Origin: an uncultured Eggerthellaceae bacterium
Lineage (GTDB): Bacteria > Actinomycetota > Coriobacteriia > Coriobacteriales > Eggerthellaceae
Reading direction: 5' to 3'
Assembly (NCBI GenBank): GCA_934648845.1
Contig: CAKUFS010000001.1
Span: 87,945 to 151,944, forward strand
Length of the DNA: 64,000 nt
How positions within the stretch are numbered: position 1 is the first letter of the stretch; every line of letters begins with the position of its first letter. This document shows, piece by piece, positions 23,946 through 32,525 of the stretch. A program made the translations under genes and the position numbers. Below the pieces are notes generated by a model. It had not been told where the DNA came from. It did not search any database and saw only the letters and a list, made by a program, of their open reading frames with translations.

Positions 23946-25070
23946 TTATTTGCCCAGGAAGTTCTGAGTAACAGCGCCCACCAGAATCTTGGTGAACTGT
24001 GCACGCGTTGCGCTTGCCTTGGGGTCGAAGTACTTCGTGCCGTCGGCCTTGTTGGTCTTGCCGCCAACAATGTTGTTGTTAGCGCACCAAGCGATGGCGT
24101 TGCGTGCCTCAGCGTTGGTGATGGTGGCCTGGTCGGTCATGGAGTTCAGCAGCGTCTGGTCGGCGTTAGCGACTTCAATACCGTTCAGGTTTGCTGCTGC
24201 ACGAGCAACCATGGTGCACAGCTGCTGACGGGTCAGTTCACCCTTGGGATCGTAGTACTTCGTGCCGTCGGCCTTGTTGGTCTTGCCGCCCACAACACCG
24301 TTGTTGATGCACCAAGCAATGGCGTTGCGTGCCTCAGCGCTGGTGATGGTGGCCTGGTCAGTCAGGGTTTCCAGGGAAGCCTGGTCAACGCCGGTCTCGC
24401 TGCCGTAAGCGCGGTAGAACATGATGGCCGCCTGCTGACGGTTCAGAGGAATGCTGGGTCGGAAGGTGCCATCGCTGTAGCCACCGATAAGGCCCATGGA
24501 AACTGCCTGGTAGATGATGTCATAGTAGCTGGAAGACTTGTACACATCGGAGAAGCGCTTGACAACGGTAACGTTCAGGTTGTCGGTGCTGAATTCAACG
24601 CTCTGGTCGTCAAGGTTCTCGGAAGCGCCAGCTACAGCGTCGATAATCTTGATTTCGGGGTTGCCTGTTGCCTTCGCCTTGAACGTCAAAGTTGCAATGT
24701 TGGACTGGGTAAGGGTGTTGCCAAAGAAGGAAACCATTGCCTTACCAGGGGTAACAACGGCTTTGTCCAAGTTGGTAACAGCGGCATCGGCGGTAATGCT
24801 GTCCTCATCGATGCTCACGATGTCAGAGTTGTAGCTAATGGTGTACTGGCCGCAAGAAAGCGTGGTGGAAGCGTCCTTGGCGCCTGATGCCAAAACGACG
24901 TCGAACGTATCGCCGTTTACAGCCCAAGCCTTTTCCGTTTGGATGGATGCGGTATATTTGCTGCCTTCGTCGGCCAGCGCCACTGCGGGGCAAAGGCCGG
25001 CTACCAAAGCAACCGAGCAAAGAGCGCCAATGATCTTCTTCCGGGCGCTGCGGAAACTATTCTTTCGCAC
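23946..25070 (-). CDS. Secreted cohesin-like protein with three SLH domains
   Basis: A 374-residue surface protein. It has a Sec signal peptide (basic start, hydrophobic core LCSVALVAGLCPAVA, cleavage after ALA at residue 33). A beta-rich domain (about 38-165; NGDTFDVVLASG, GQYTISYNSDIVSID, IATLTFKAKATGNPEIKI) resembles cohesin modules. Three SLH repeats follow (about 172-374; GYSDGTFRPSIPLNRQQ is the first). SLH repeats anchor proteins to cell-wall polysaccharide, often pyruvylated polymers, which fits the pyruvyl transferase next door. SLH repeats 2 and 3 are almost identical in DNA. It starts with GTG at 25070, with GGAGG 5 bases upstream. Confidence 0.88.
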   Translation of the reverse strand: MRKNSFRSARKKIIGALCSVALVAGLCPAVALADEGSKYTASIQTEKAWAVNGDTFDVVLASGAKDASTTLSCGQYTISYNSDIVSIDEDSITADAAVTNLDKAVVTPGKAMVSFFGNTLTQSNIATLTFKAKATGNPEIKIIDAVAGASENLDDQSVEFSTDNLNVTVVKRFSDVYKSSSYYDIIYQAVSMGLIGGYSDGTFRPSIPLNRQQAAIMFYRAYGSETGVDQASLETLTDQATITSAEARNAIAWCINNGVVGGKTNKADGTKYYDPKGELTRQQLCTMVARAAANLNGIEVANADQTLLNSMTDQATITNAEARNAIAWCANNNIVGGKTNKADGTKYFDPKASATRAQFTKILVGAVTQNFLGK

Positions 25071-25234
25071 AGATTCCTCCTTTTGATCGTTTACGATTCT
25101 GCATGGGTCGGTGTTCGTGCCAACCGATTTTTATACAGACCGGTTCATGTCATTATATACTACGTATGCCTTGTTCGCCTATTTATTCTCTTTTAAGATA
25201 ATAAATTAGTGACATGCGGTAAAAAAACGTTTTT

Positions 25235-25357
25235 TCACGCGTTTTTTTGGCTTGCGAAGGTGGAAATCCGGTGCGTTTATTTGTGGTGGAGAAATGGCTA
25301 CGTTTACGCAAAAGCCCTTTTCAAGTCCGCAAATCCAGAAAATGCCAGTGCCGCGCC
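25235..25357 (+). repeat. Dispersed ~125-bp repeat, copy 2
   Basis: A diverged copy of 10941-11067 in the same orientation. Here part of it encodes the C-terminal residues (FADLKRAFA) of the minus-strand PGPGW protein and the rest is the region just past its stop. Confidence 0.65.
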
Positions 25358-25738
25358 GCCGCCAATGAAAAGAAGGCCCGGTCCCGGAAGGATTAGCATC
25401 GGCACGCCGATGAGCGCCAATAATGCGCCGCCTGCAATCTTAGCAATCGATGTAAGGGGCGAAGAAACCTTGCTTTTTTGGTTATATGCGCTGTTGAACG
25501 GGTATGTTGTGTAGGTTGTGTGTGCGCCCGTGCTGGCGTTCGAGCCCGTTGTTGCATCGGTGTTGGCATTCGCAAACGTCGCTTTTTCGTAGGTGCAGGA
25601 GCTTGCCCGTGAATGCGCGTTGTTGCGCGCCTTGTTTGTGCCGTTGCAGTCGAAGGCCGTTTTGCCCGCAGCGCGGCCTGCGGGTTTTTCCCAGAAATGT
25701 TTCGTTTTGTTCGTGCTGTTCGCGTCGTTTTGTGCCAT
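25304..25738 (-). CDS. PGPGW-type small transmembrane protein
   Basis: A 144-residue protein. The N-terminal 90 residues are hydrophilic and rich in Asn, Thr, Ala and Gly (about TDATTGSNASTGAHTTYTTY), probably disordered. The C-terminus carries two hydrophobic segments around the family signature: IAGGALLALIGVPMLILPGPG, then LLFIGGGAALAFSGFADL. This matches the putative transmembrane PGPGW family (PF09656), whose function is unknown. The ATG is at 25738. It is monocistronic and lies between two other minus-strand genes. The last codons lie in a dispersed repeat. Confidence 0.7.
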   Translation of the reverse strand: MAQNDANSTNKTKHFWEKPAGRAAGKTAFDCNGTNKARNNAHSRASSCTYEKATFANANTDATTGSNASTGAHTTYTTYPFNSAYNQKSKVSSPLTSIAKIAGGALLALIGVPMLILPGPGLLFIGGGAALAFSGFADLKRAFA

Positions 25739-25915
25739 GGTCGGTCCTTTGCTTGTCTCCGCTTCGGTTTGTTTGCTTATTTATACCTTAGAAAAAAACG
25801 CAAAGGGACCGCGTGACAAATGGTTTCTTCGCTGTCATGCTTTGTTTTCGCCCCGTTGCCTTTCTGTAAGGTTGAAGTGTGGGGAAGGGGAAGGCGCGGA
25901 TGCGTCCAGCGAAAC

Positions 25916-25948
25916 AAAAACCCCACAAGACCGAAGTCCTGCGGGGTT
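25916..25948 (-). terminator. UUCG-loop terminator downstream of the rubrerythrin operon
   Basis: On the minus strand CCCCGCAGGAC pairs with GTCTTGTGGGG around a TTCG tetraloop, followed by TTTTTGTTT. It lies about 230 bases past the rubrerythrin stop. The interval (25949-26174) holds two imperfect copies of TCGAGCGAGC...CACGCGACCGAG about 67 bases apart, and no gene. Confidence 0.7.
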
Positions 25949-26174
25949 GGAAATGCTGCTTTGCTTCTGTCTCGCGATCGAACGCGCTGGCATTCAATCG
26001 CGAGGAAAGCTTGTCGAGCGAGCTGGGAGCCAAGACACGCGACCGAGCATGCGCTTCCGCCAAGCCGAATAGGGCTTTATCGAGCGAGCGGAAAAGCGCG
26101 TCACGCGACCGAGTGTACTAACGCTACACGACGAGGAGCGTGAAAGAGCTTTTCCGCCGCTCTAGGAAGTCCTA

Positions 26175-26765
26175 TTAGAAGTAGCGCTCCAGCATACCCT
26201 TCAGTGCCTTGCCGTGACGAGCTTCGTCGCGCGCCATTTCATGAACGGTGTCATGGATGGCATCCAGGCCGTTCTTCTTTGCGCAGGTAGCAAGCTCAGT
26301 CTTGCCAGCAGTTGCGCCGAACTCGCACTCAACGCGCCAAGCCAGGTTCTTCTTGGTGGAGTCGGTCATGTTCGCTTCGCACTCGCTGCCCAAAAGCTCA
26401 GCGAACTTAGCGGCATGCTCGGCCTCTTCGTAAGCTGCCTTTTCCCAGTACAGACCGATTTCAGGGTAGCCCTCGCGGTGAGCGATGCGCGCCATGCACA
26501 GGTACATGCCCACTTCAGAACACTCGCCCGCGAAGTTCGCCTTCAGCTGCTTCAGAATGTAGTCCTTGTCCTCGTCGGACACGTTGGGGTTATCCTTGAC
26601 GGTTTCAGCGTAAATGCCGAACTTGTGCTCGGCGGCAAGCTTCATTTCGCCTTCAACCTTCTCGAACATTTCAGCGCCAGCGCCGCAGACGGGGCACTTG
26701 AAGTCGGCAGGAAGCTCTTCGCCTTCGTAGATGTAACCGCAAACTTTGCAAACCCATTTCGTCAT
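26175..26765 (-). CDS. Internal-start product: stand-alone reverse rubrerythrin (alternative)
   Basis: The same frame as the fusion, started at an internal ATG (26765) preceded by AAAGGAG with 8-base spacing. The resulting 196 residues begin MTKWVCKVCGYIYEGEELP, which is the normal N-terminus of a reverse rubrerythrin. Either the fused and the free forms are both made, or a stop codon that once separated two genes has been lost. Listed separately because the choice affects the annotation. Confidence 0.5.
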   Translation of the reverse strand: MTKWVCKVCGYIYEGEELPADFKCPVCGAGAEMFEKVEGEMKLAAEHKFGIYAETVKDNPNVSDEDKDYILKQLKANFAGECSEVGMYLCMARIAHREGYPEIGLYWEKAAYEEAEHAAKFAELLGSECEANMTDSTKKNLAWRVECEFGATAGKTELATCAKKNGLDAIHDTVHEMARDEARHGKALKGMLERYF

Positions 26766-27434
26766 GATTGTTTCTCCTTTTGTCTCTTCTGCTTTTGGAT
26801 TCTTGTTCTCTATTGCTTCGCCCGTATTGCCCGGGGCGTTGTAGCTTTTCGCTTGCGACGTTTGCGCCGCGTGCGTTTGCGTTGCTGCCGAAGCCGTTGC
26901 TTGCTGCTTCATGCGCGTTCGATAACCCGCGTACGTGATGGGCGGCTTGTCGGAGAGCGCCTGCGCCTGCGTGACCAGCGCCGTGAACTGAAGGTGGCTG
27001 CCCAAATCTTGCACGGCAACAACGTTGCACGAGATGAAGCCGCAGGAATTCGCATCGTACAGCAGGCCGTTCTCGCTGCGTTTCATGTTGCTGAGCAGGC
27101 CGTTTGCTTCGCTTGCCGATTCACTGGCGAACTTATTCACGCTGCGACCCGATTGCATGCCGAAGTGATGGAAGTACTCAAGCGGCGTATCGTCGGGCAG
27201 AATAGACAGGTTGAATGTTCCCGTTTCCTGGATGAGCTCGGGCGTGAAGTTTTGCTTCATGCAGCTCAGCGTGATGTGCGCGGGGCTTGCGGCGGATTGC
27301 ATGGTGGCGTCCACAATGCAGCCGTTGTCGCGCGCGCCATCGCTTGCGGTAAGCAGGTACAGCCCGTAGCTCATGGCGTAGAAGGCCGACTTGTCAATTG
27401 CGGCGCTTGCCTGCGCGCTGATTTCCGTGCTCAT
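26175..27434 (-). CDS. Flavin reductase-rubredoxin-rubrerythrin fusion
   Basis: A 419-residue three-part oxygen/peroxide-defence protein. Residues about 10-170 are a flavin-reductase-like FMN domain (SYGLYLLTASDGARDNGCIVD, SCGFISCNVVAVQDLG). A 50-residue low-complexity linker leads to a rubredoxin (CKVC and CPVC pairs, about 228-252). The rest is a four-helix rubrerythrin diiron domain (GECSEVGMYLCMARIAHREG, EEAEHAAKF, MARDEARHGKAL). Having rubredoxin before the diiron domain matches reverse rubrerythrins (NADH peroxidase). Flavin reductase plus rubredoxin resembles high-molecular-weight rubredoxin. An AAAGGAG site inside the frame before residue 224 could also start a separate rubrerythrin. 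Its ATG overlaps the perR TGA. Confidence 0.8.
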   Translation of the reverse strand: MSTEISAQASAAIDKSAFYAMSYGLYLLTASDGARDNGCIVDATMQSAASPAHITLSCMKQNFTPELIQETGTFNLSILPDDTPLEYFHHFGMQSGRSVNKFASESASEANGLLSNMKRSENGLLYDANSCGFISCNVVAVQDLGSHLQFTALVTQAQALSDKPPITYAGYRTRMKQQATASAATQTHAAQTSQAKSYNAPGNTGEAIENKNPKAEETKGETIMTKWVCKVCGYIYEGEELPADFKCPVCGAGAEMFEKVEGEMKLAAEHKFGIYAETVKDNPNVSDEDKDYILKQLKANFAGECSEVGMYLCMARIAHREGYPEIGLYWEKAAYEEAEHAAKFAELLGSECEANMTDSTKKNLAWRVECEFGATAGKTELATCAKKNGLDAIHDTVHEMARDEARHGKALKGMLERYF

Positions 27435-28021
27435 GAGCGACCTTCCTTTCCGGTGGACGCGGCGGCTTCTGGTGCTGCCGCCGTGAAGGGCGCGGCTACT
27501 GCGGCAGCGGGGGTCTCTTCGCCAGCTGTTTCCGCGCTGGATCCCTCTGCGTTTGCGGAATCTTCGCCAGCCGTTGTTGCGGTTGTTGCGCCAGTGCCTT
27601 CTCCATCTGCATCTTGACCTGCGGTTTCATTACCGAAACCTGCCGCCTGACAAGCGGGGCAAATGCCATCGAACTGAAGCGAGCATCCGGTAATCAGGTA
27701 CGCAGATGCTTTCGCCGCCTGTTCCTCAACGGCGGAAAGAAGGGGGATAATCACGTCGTCCACGCGCCCGCACTCAATGCAGCGCACGTGGTAATGCGGG
27801 AAAACCTGGTGGTCGAAATGGTCGGCGCCGTTGTTGATGCGCACGCGCAAAACCTGATCCTCGTCGGACATCTTGTTCAGAACGCGATAAACGGTTGCCT
27901 TGCTAATGCTCGGGTGAGATGCGTGCACATGATCGTAAACCGCATCTGCCGTGGGATGGTTTGCCAACTCATTGAGCGCTTGCAAAACAATGCTTTTCTG
28001 TACGGTGTTGCGTGTTGCCAT
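27431..28021 (-). CDS. perR: Fur-family regulator, PerR-like
   Basis: A 196-residue metal-dependent repressor. The winged-helix part has HPTADAVYDHVHASHPSIS and KATVYRVLNKM (the recognition helix). The metal and dimer part has HFDHQVFPHYHVRCIECGRVDD and a second pair CPAC, giving the CxxC...CxxC structural zinc site. A 65-residue Ala/Thr/Glu-rich tail after about residue 130 is unusual for Fur proteins. It heads an operon with the flavin reductase-rubrerythrin fusion (4-base overlap), as expected for a peroxide-stress regulator. A palindrome overlaps its own -35, consistent with autoregulation. Confidence 0.88.
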   Translation of the reverse strand: MATRNTVQKSIVLQALNELANHPTADAVYDHVHASHPSISKATVYRVLNKMSDEDQVLRVRINNGADHFDHQVFPHYHVRCIECGRVDDVIIPLLSAVEEQAAKASAYLITGCSLQFDGICPACQAAGFGNETAGQDADGEGTGATTATTAGEDSANAEGSSAETAGEETPAAAVAAPFTAAAPEAAASTGKEGRS

Positions 28022-28047
28022 TTCGCCCTCCTTTCTGATTAATGATA

Positions 28048-28075
28048 AGTATAGCTATTTGATATTAAATATCAA
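28048..28075 (-). promoter_or_regulatory. perR promoter with 8-1-8 palindromic operator
   Basis: On the minus strand, -35 TTGATA (28075-28070) and -10 TATACT (28053-28048) are separated by 16 bases. The plus-strand sequence TTGATATTAAATATCAA (28059-28075) is a perfect palindrome with one central base and covers the -35. Its inner 15 bases have the 7-1-7 layout of Fur/PerR boxes. The peroxide operon therefore looks PerR-repressed. Confidence 0.7.
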
Positions 28076-28229
28076 TAAGAAAATGAAGAAAGACCCAATT
28101 GTGTTGATTCGCTGCTCGCTTCTCCACAATTGTCCGCGCTCGAGGGGAGTGGCGCCGCATAAGCGAGCCCAGAAAACGCGGCATTTTGATTTTTCTCCTG
28201 ATGAGAAGTGTGCTTCTGCTGTTTTATCG

Positions 28230-28258
28230 TTGACTTTCCGCACCGACCTTTATAAAAT
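28230..28258 (+). promoter_or_regulatory. rplM-rpsI promoter
   Basis: TTGACT (28230-28235) and TAAAAT (28253-28258) with a 17-base spacer. Transcription would start near 28265, leaving a 180-base leader before rplM that could hold ribosomal-protein autoregulation; no known leader fold was identified by eye. Confidence 0.6.
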
Positions 28259-28443
28259 ACAAAAGTTCGCTTTCAAAAGCCCCGTATTGCAGGGTAACTC
28301 GGAGCGTTTTGCCAAGGGAGTCCAGGCCGGAGGCGGCGTAAGATGGCGTAGGAAACCATCGTCCGTAAGACTTGCACTTTTGAAGACAAACACCTTTTCG
28401 TCTGTAGCTTCAACAGGCGAATCACAGTTAGTGGAGGATTAAA

Positions 28444-28878
28444 GTGAAAACGTATCAGGCAAAGCCGCTTGAAGTTGAGCGCGAATGGCTGGTTATCGAT
28501 GCCGAGGATCAGGTCCTTGGCCGCGTTGCTACCAAGGCTGCACAGCTTCTCAAGGGTAAGCACAAGCCGCAGTACACCCCGCATGTTGACACGGGTGACT
28601 TCGTCATCATTCTCAACGCCGACAAGATCAGGGTTACGGGCACCAAGGCTTCTTCCAAGGAATACTACCGCCACAGCGGTTATCCTGGTGGTCTGAAGTG
28701 CGAGACGTTCGCCGAGGCCATGCAGAAGCATCCCGAGCGCGTTATCGAGCACGCTGTTAAGGGCATGCTCCCCAAGAACACGCTTGGCCGTGCAATGGGC
28801 AAGAAGTTGAAGGTTTACACTGGTTCTGAGCATCCGCATGCAGCCCAGAAGCCCCGTAAGATTGAGTTGGAGGGTTAA
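28444..28878 (+). CDS. rplM: 50S ribosomal protein L13
   Basis: A 144-residue large-subunit protein. It contains the family blocks REWLVIDAEDQVLGRVAT, YTPHVDTGDFVIILNADKI, KEYYRHSGYPGGLK, AVKGMLPKNTLGRAM, and the C-terminal HPHAAQKPRKIELEG. It starts with GTG after GGAGG (28433-28437). It is followed by rpsI after two bases, the usual L13-S9 operon. Confidence 0.98.
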   Translation: MKTYQAKPLEVEREWLVIDAEDQVLGRVATKAAQLLKGKHKPQYTPHVDTGDFVIILNADKIRVTGTKASSKEYYRHSGYPGGLKCETFAEAMQKHPERVIEHAVKGMLPKNTLGRAMGKKLKVYTGSEHPHAAQKPRKIELEG

Positions 28879-28880
28879 TC

Positions 28881-29273
28881 ATGGCAGGTGAAGCATTGTA
28901 TTACGGCACCGGTCGTCGTAAGAACGCTGTCGCTCGTGTTCGCCTTGTTCCGGGCACTGGTAAGGTTACCGTTAACGGTCGCGATGGCAAGGAGTACTTC
29001 GGTCGCGAAGCTCTTCTGAACATGGCTCTGACTCCGTTCAAGGTTACCGACACCGTTGATCACTTCGATGTCATTGCCCGCATCAACGGCGGTGGCATTT
29101 CCGGCCAGGCAGGTGCTTTGCGTCATGGCATCTCCCGTGCGCTTCTTGAGGCTGGCGAGTACCGCGCCGAGCTGAAGAAGGCTGGCTTCCTTACGCGCGA
29201 TGCTCGTGTGGTTGAGCGCAAGAAGTACGGTCTGAAGAAAGCTCGTAAGCGCCCTCAGTTCTCCAAGCGTTAA
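28881..29273 (+). CDS. rpsI: 30S ribosomal protein S9
   Basis: A 130-residue small-subunit protein with YYGTGRRKNAVARVRLVPG near the start, the GGGISGQAGALRHGISRAL block and the conserved C-terminal tail KKARKRPQFSKR, whose last Lys-Arg contact P-site tRNA. Its ribosome binding site GGAGGG lies in the end of rplM. A strong terminator follows. Confidence 0.98.
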   Translation: MAGEALYYGTGRRKNAVARVRLVPGTGKVTVNGRDGKEYFGREALLNMALTPFKVTDTVDHFDVIARINGGGISGQAGALRHGISRALLEAGEYRAELKKAGFLTRDARVVERKKYGLKKARKRPQFSKR

Positions 29274-29301
29274 TTTGTTGCTGGAGTTTATTTGTACCAA
29301 G

Positions 29302-29333
29302 AAAAGCCCTGCTCACTCGAGCAGGGCTTTTTC
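29302..29333 (+). terminator. Terminator of rplM-rpsI
   Basis: AAAAGCCCTGCTC (29302-29314) pairs perfectly with GAGCAGGGCTTTT (29319-29331) around ACTC, ending in a T-run. Confidence 0.92.
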
Positions 29334-29555
29334 TTTCTCGGGGCGCGTGTGGCGGGTGAGGAGTGGTGCATGTAGAGTGCTGTCGCCTCGCTGTTCTTCG
29401 CCGTCCGTGCTTTTGCCCATAAAACGCGTGTGCGGCGTGGCCTGCTTCATGTAAAATAGGAATGTTACCTGCGTTCGCGCAATTTGCCGCGCGACACCGA
29501 GCGTGCTTGATGCATCCTGCTGCGACGCATCGGCGCAAGAAAAGGGAGTTTCCCC

Positions 29556-31643
29556 ATGAATAAAATTGCTGAAATATACGGCACCATGGTCTACGACCAG
29601 CGAGCCATGGAGAAAACGCTGTCGCCCGATGTGTACGAGGCGCTGCGCAAAACCATCCACGATGGCGAGCCGTTGAACATTGATGTTGCGAATGCTGTTG
29701 CTCAGGCCATGAAAGAATGGGCTATGGAACGCGGCGCTACCCATTACACCCACTGGTTCCAGCCGCTTTCGGGCACTACGTCGGAAAAGCACGATGCATT
29801 CTTGGATCCGCAAGAAGACGGTTCGGCTATTGCAAAGTTTTCGGGAAAAGAGCTGATCCAAGGCGAGCCCGATGCGTCGAGCTTTCCCTCGGGCGGTTTG
29901 CGTGCCACGTTCGAGGCGCGCGGCTACACCGCTTGGGATCCCACGTCGTACGCGTTCATTAAGGATGAAGTCCTGTGCATCCCCACAGCGTTTTGCAGCT
30001 ATACGGGCGAGGCGCTTGACAAGAAGACCCCGCTTTTGCGCTCGATGCATGCCATTGAAGAGCAAACGCGCCGCGTTTTGGACGTGCTGGGCGAAAACAG
30101 CGGTGAGCGCATCATGGTAACAGTTGGCGCTGAACAGGAGTTTTTCCTGATTCCCGAGCGTGACTACGCCGCGCGCGAAGATCTGGTGATGACCGGCCGC
30201 ACGCTGTTTGGCAGCGCGCCGTGCAAGGGCCAAGAACTTGAGGAACATTACTTCGGCTCCATTCGCCCCACCGTGAACGAGTTCATGAAGGAGCTGGACA
30301 ACGAGCTGTGGGCGCTGGGCATTTCCGCGCGTACAAAGCACAATGAGGTCGCGCCCGCCCAGCATGAGTTGGCCCCTGTGTTCACAAACGCGAACCGCGG
30401 CATTGATGAGAACCTGCTCACCATGGAAAAGATGCGCCTTCTGGCCAGCCACCACGGGCTGGCATGCCTGCTGCACGAGAAGCCGTTCGAGGGCATTAAC
30501 GGCAGTGGCAAGCACAACAACTGGTCGCTTTCCATGGGCAAAAAGAACCTGCTTGACCCGGGCGAGAACCCCATGGGCAACTTGCGCTTTCTGGTGCTTT
30601 TGGCGGCAATCGTAGAAGCGGTTGACGATTATCAGGAACTGCTGCGCGCTGTTATTGCGTCGGCGGGCAACGACCATCGCCTGGGTGGTAACGAGGCGCC
30701 CCCTGCGATCGTATCCATCTATCTTGGCGATGAGCTGGGCAAAGTCGTGGAAGCCCTGGTGTCCGATGCGGAATACAGCCGCGTTGAGCGCACGGAAATG
30801 GACCTGGGCGTGGACGTTATTCCGAACTTCTTGCTGGATACGTCCGATCGCAACCGCACGAGCCCCTTTGCCTTTACGGGCAACAAGTTCGAGTTCCGCA
30901 TGCCCGGCTCGAACGTGAACCTGTCCGATGCGAACGCCGTGCTGAACACCGCCGTGGCAAAAAGTCTGAAGCGTTTTGCCGACGCGCTGGATGATTACTC
31001 CCTGAAAGAGGCGCGCGAAAAGGCGCTTCAATACGTGAAGGACACGCTGCGTGCACACGAGCGCATCATCTTCAACGGCAACGGTTACGCGCACGAATGG
31101 GAAGAGGAGGCCGCGCGTCGCGGCTTGGCGAATCATAAGAATACGGCAGAGGCGCTGCCATGCATGATTGAGCAGAAGACGTTTGACCTGTTCGCGGAAT
31201 TCAATGTGCTTGATGAGGCCGAGGTGCGCAGCCGTTACGAAATCAAGCTGGAGAAATACACGAAGTTGCTCAATATTGAAGCTCGCGTGATGGAGCGTAT
31301 GGCGCGCCGTACGTACCTGCCGGCTATTACGCGTTTCGCGCGCGAAACGGCCGAGGCGGCCAGCGCGCTTAAGGCCATCGACGTGGAAAACGAGACATCC
31401 GTGATTCTTGCGGCGCAGCTGGGAAGCGGCCTGAAGAAGGCGACGGCTGCTACGCAGGAGCTGCTTGCTATTCACGCGCAAGCCGAGGCGATCCGAATTC
31501 CCCAGGCCAAAGCCAACTTCTACGCTGCGAACGTTGTTCCCGCCATGGAGAACTTGCGCAAGGAGATTGACGCGCTTGAAGTCATTACCAGCCGCGATGT
31601 GTGGCCGGTGCCGTCGTACAACAACATGCTCTTCTACGTATAG
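29556..31643 (+). CDS. glnN: Type III glutamine synthetase (GlnN)
   Basis: A 695-residue glutamine synthetase of the GSIII type, making glutamine from glutamate, ammonia and ATP as a dodecamer. Its length matches GSIII (about 700-730) rather than GSI (about 450). Signature blocks are FPSGGLRATFEARGYTAWDP, VGAEQEFFLI, KHNEVAPAQHELAPVF, FEGINGSGKHNNWS and the GSIII-specific GNDHRLGGNEAPPAI. An AAGGGAG ribosome binding site lies 7 bases before the ATG. It is monocistronic; no PII or regulator gene is beside it. Confidence 0.95.
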   Translation: MNKIAEIYGTMVYDQRAMEKTLSPDVYEALRKTIHDGEPLNIDVANAVAQAMKEWAMERGATHYTHWFQPLSGTTSEKHDAFLDPQEDGSAIAKFSGKELIQGEPDASSFPSGGLRATFEARGYTAWDPTSYAFIKDEVLCIPTAFCSYTGEALDKKTPLLRSMHAIEEQTRRVLDVLGENSGERIMVTVGAEQEFFLIPERDYAAREDLVMTGRTLFGSAPCKGQELEEHYFGSIRPTVNEFMKELDNELWALGISARTKHNEVAPAQHELAPVFTNANRGIDENLLTMEKMRLLASHHGLACLLHEKPFEGINGSGKHNNWSLSMGKKNLLDPGENPMGNLRFLVLLAAIVEAVDDYQELLRAVIASAGNDHRLGGNEAPPAIVSIYLGDELGKVVEALVSDAEYSRVERTEMDLGVDVIPNFLLDTSDRNRTSPFAFTGNKFEFRMPGSNVNLSDANAVLNTAVAKSLKRFADALDDYSLKEAREKALQYVKDTLRAHERIIFNGNGYAHEWEEEAARRGLANHKNTAEALPCMIEQKTFDLFAEFNVLDEAEVRSRYEIKLEKYTKLLNIEARVMERMARRTYLPAITRFARETAEAASALKAIDVENETSVILAAQLGSGLKKATAATQELLAIHAQAEAIRIPQAKANFYAANVVPAMENLRKEIDALEVITSRDVWPVPSYNNMLFYV

Positions 31644-32525
31644 AGGCAGCTAGGCGGGCGAATTGGCGCTTGACGCCTGCGGCTCAGTCGGGCTCGCGGC
31701 ACGAAGGCCGCTTAGCTCGTGTCGCGGAACCTTTCATGCCAATTCGCTCCGCCGATCTGCCTCTATAGTGACTGATGGGCTGCGGCGTTCTGCTGAACGC
31801 TGCAATGCCCGATGCTGCGAGGCGCCTAGGCCCGACATTTGACTCTTTTGCGCTCCGACTTCGTGTATTGAAGTACGCTCGGTCACGCAACGAACCAACT
31901 GCCTGGGCCGATGCGCCTCTCGCTGACTTTGGTGCGAGGGTGGCGTTTTTTTGGTCCCGCCGAAAATGCGTCTTGTGGCGGATATAAATCCGCTCCGCCG
32001 ATGCGTTTCCACCCCGAGCGTCGCGGTGCTATCTTTGCTTGGAGCCAGCCGTACCTTTCTGCTCCTGTCCTTCAATAAAAGGAAAACCCTCTATTCTTTG
32101 CGGTTTCATAAAGATTTTGCTGCCGCTCCAACCGTCTTGTTGCGAAAACGCCCTTGAATTCAGGCAGATTAACGATATTCGGTGGTTGGAGATTGTGAGA
32201 CAGGTTTTCTTGGAAAGCTGAAAGCAGCGAATGAAAATCGCTTTTCACATAACCCCAGCTCAGAGAAATATTTCGATCCAAGAGCGATAATCCGACGATA
32301 CGCCTGGCGAGATGATTGAGGCTCGGACCACCGAATATCGTCGATTTGCCCGAGTTTGACCCCATTTTTCCAACAAGCACTCTCTTTTCGCTGCCTTTTC
32401 CGGTTCGGCGCCTGATCGCCCTGCGGTTCTCCTTGCGGATCGCAGCGAATCGCCGCCGCTCGCTCCGCGTCGTTGTGGCAATTCGTCGAAACCCGGCGCG
32501 GAAGGCATCCGACGCCGCCGGTGAG
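31644..32525. other. 880-base intergenic region
   Basis: This stretch between glnN and the PhnP-like gene contains no frame I can support. It holds an inverted repeat with a perfect 15-base arm, ACGATATTCGGTGGT at 32172-32186 and its complement at 32327-32341, enclosing about 140 bases. The arms extend imperfectly to about 32155 and 32352. It also holds low-complexity GC-rich sequence near 32400-32520. Confidence 0.5.
32172..32341. repeat. Inverted repeat pair, possible MITE-like element
   Basis: A perfect 15-bp inverted repeat (32172-32186 with 32327-32341) whose flanks also match: CAGATTA before the left arm and the complement of CAAATCG beyond the right arm. The layout (two outward arms, about 140 bases of non-coding core) is like the element at 3721-3925, whose left arm contains CAGATTGTCGAT. 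Confidence 0.5.
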
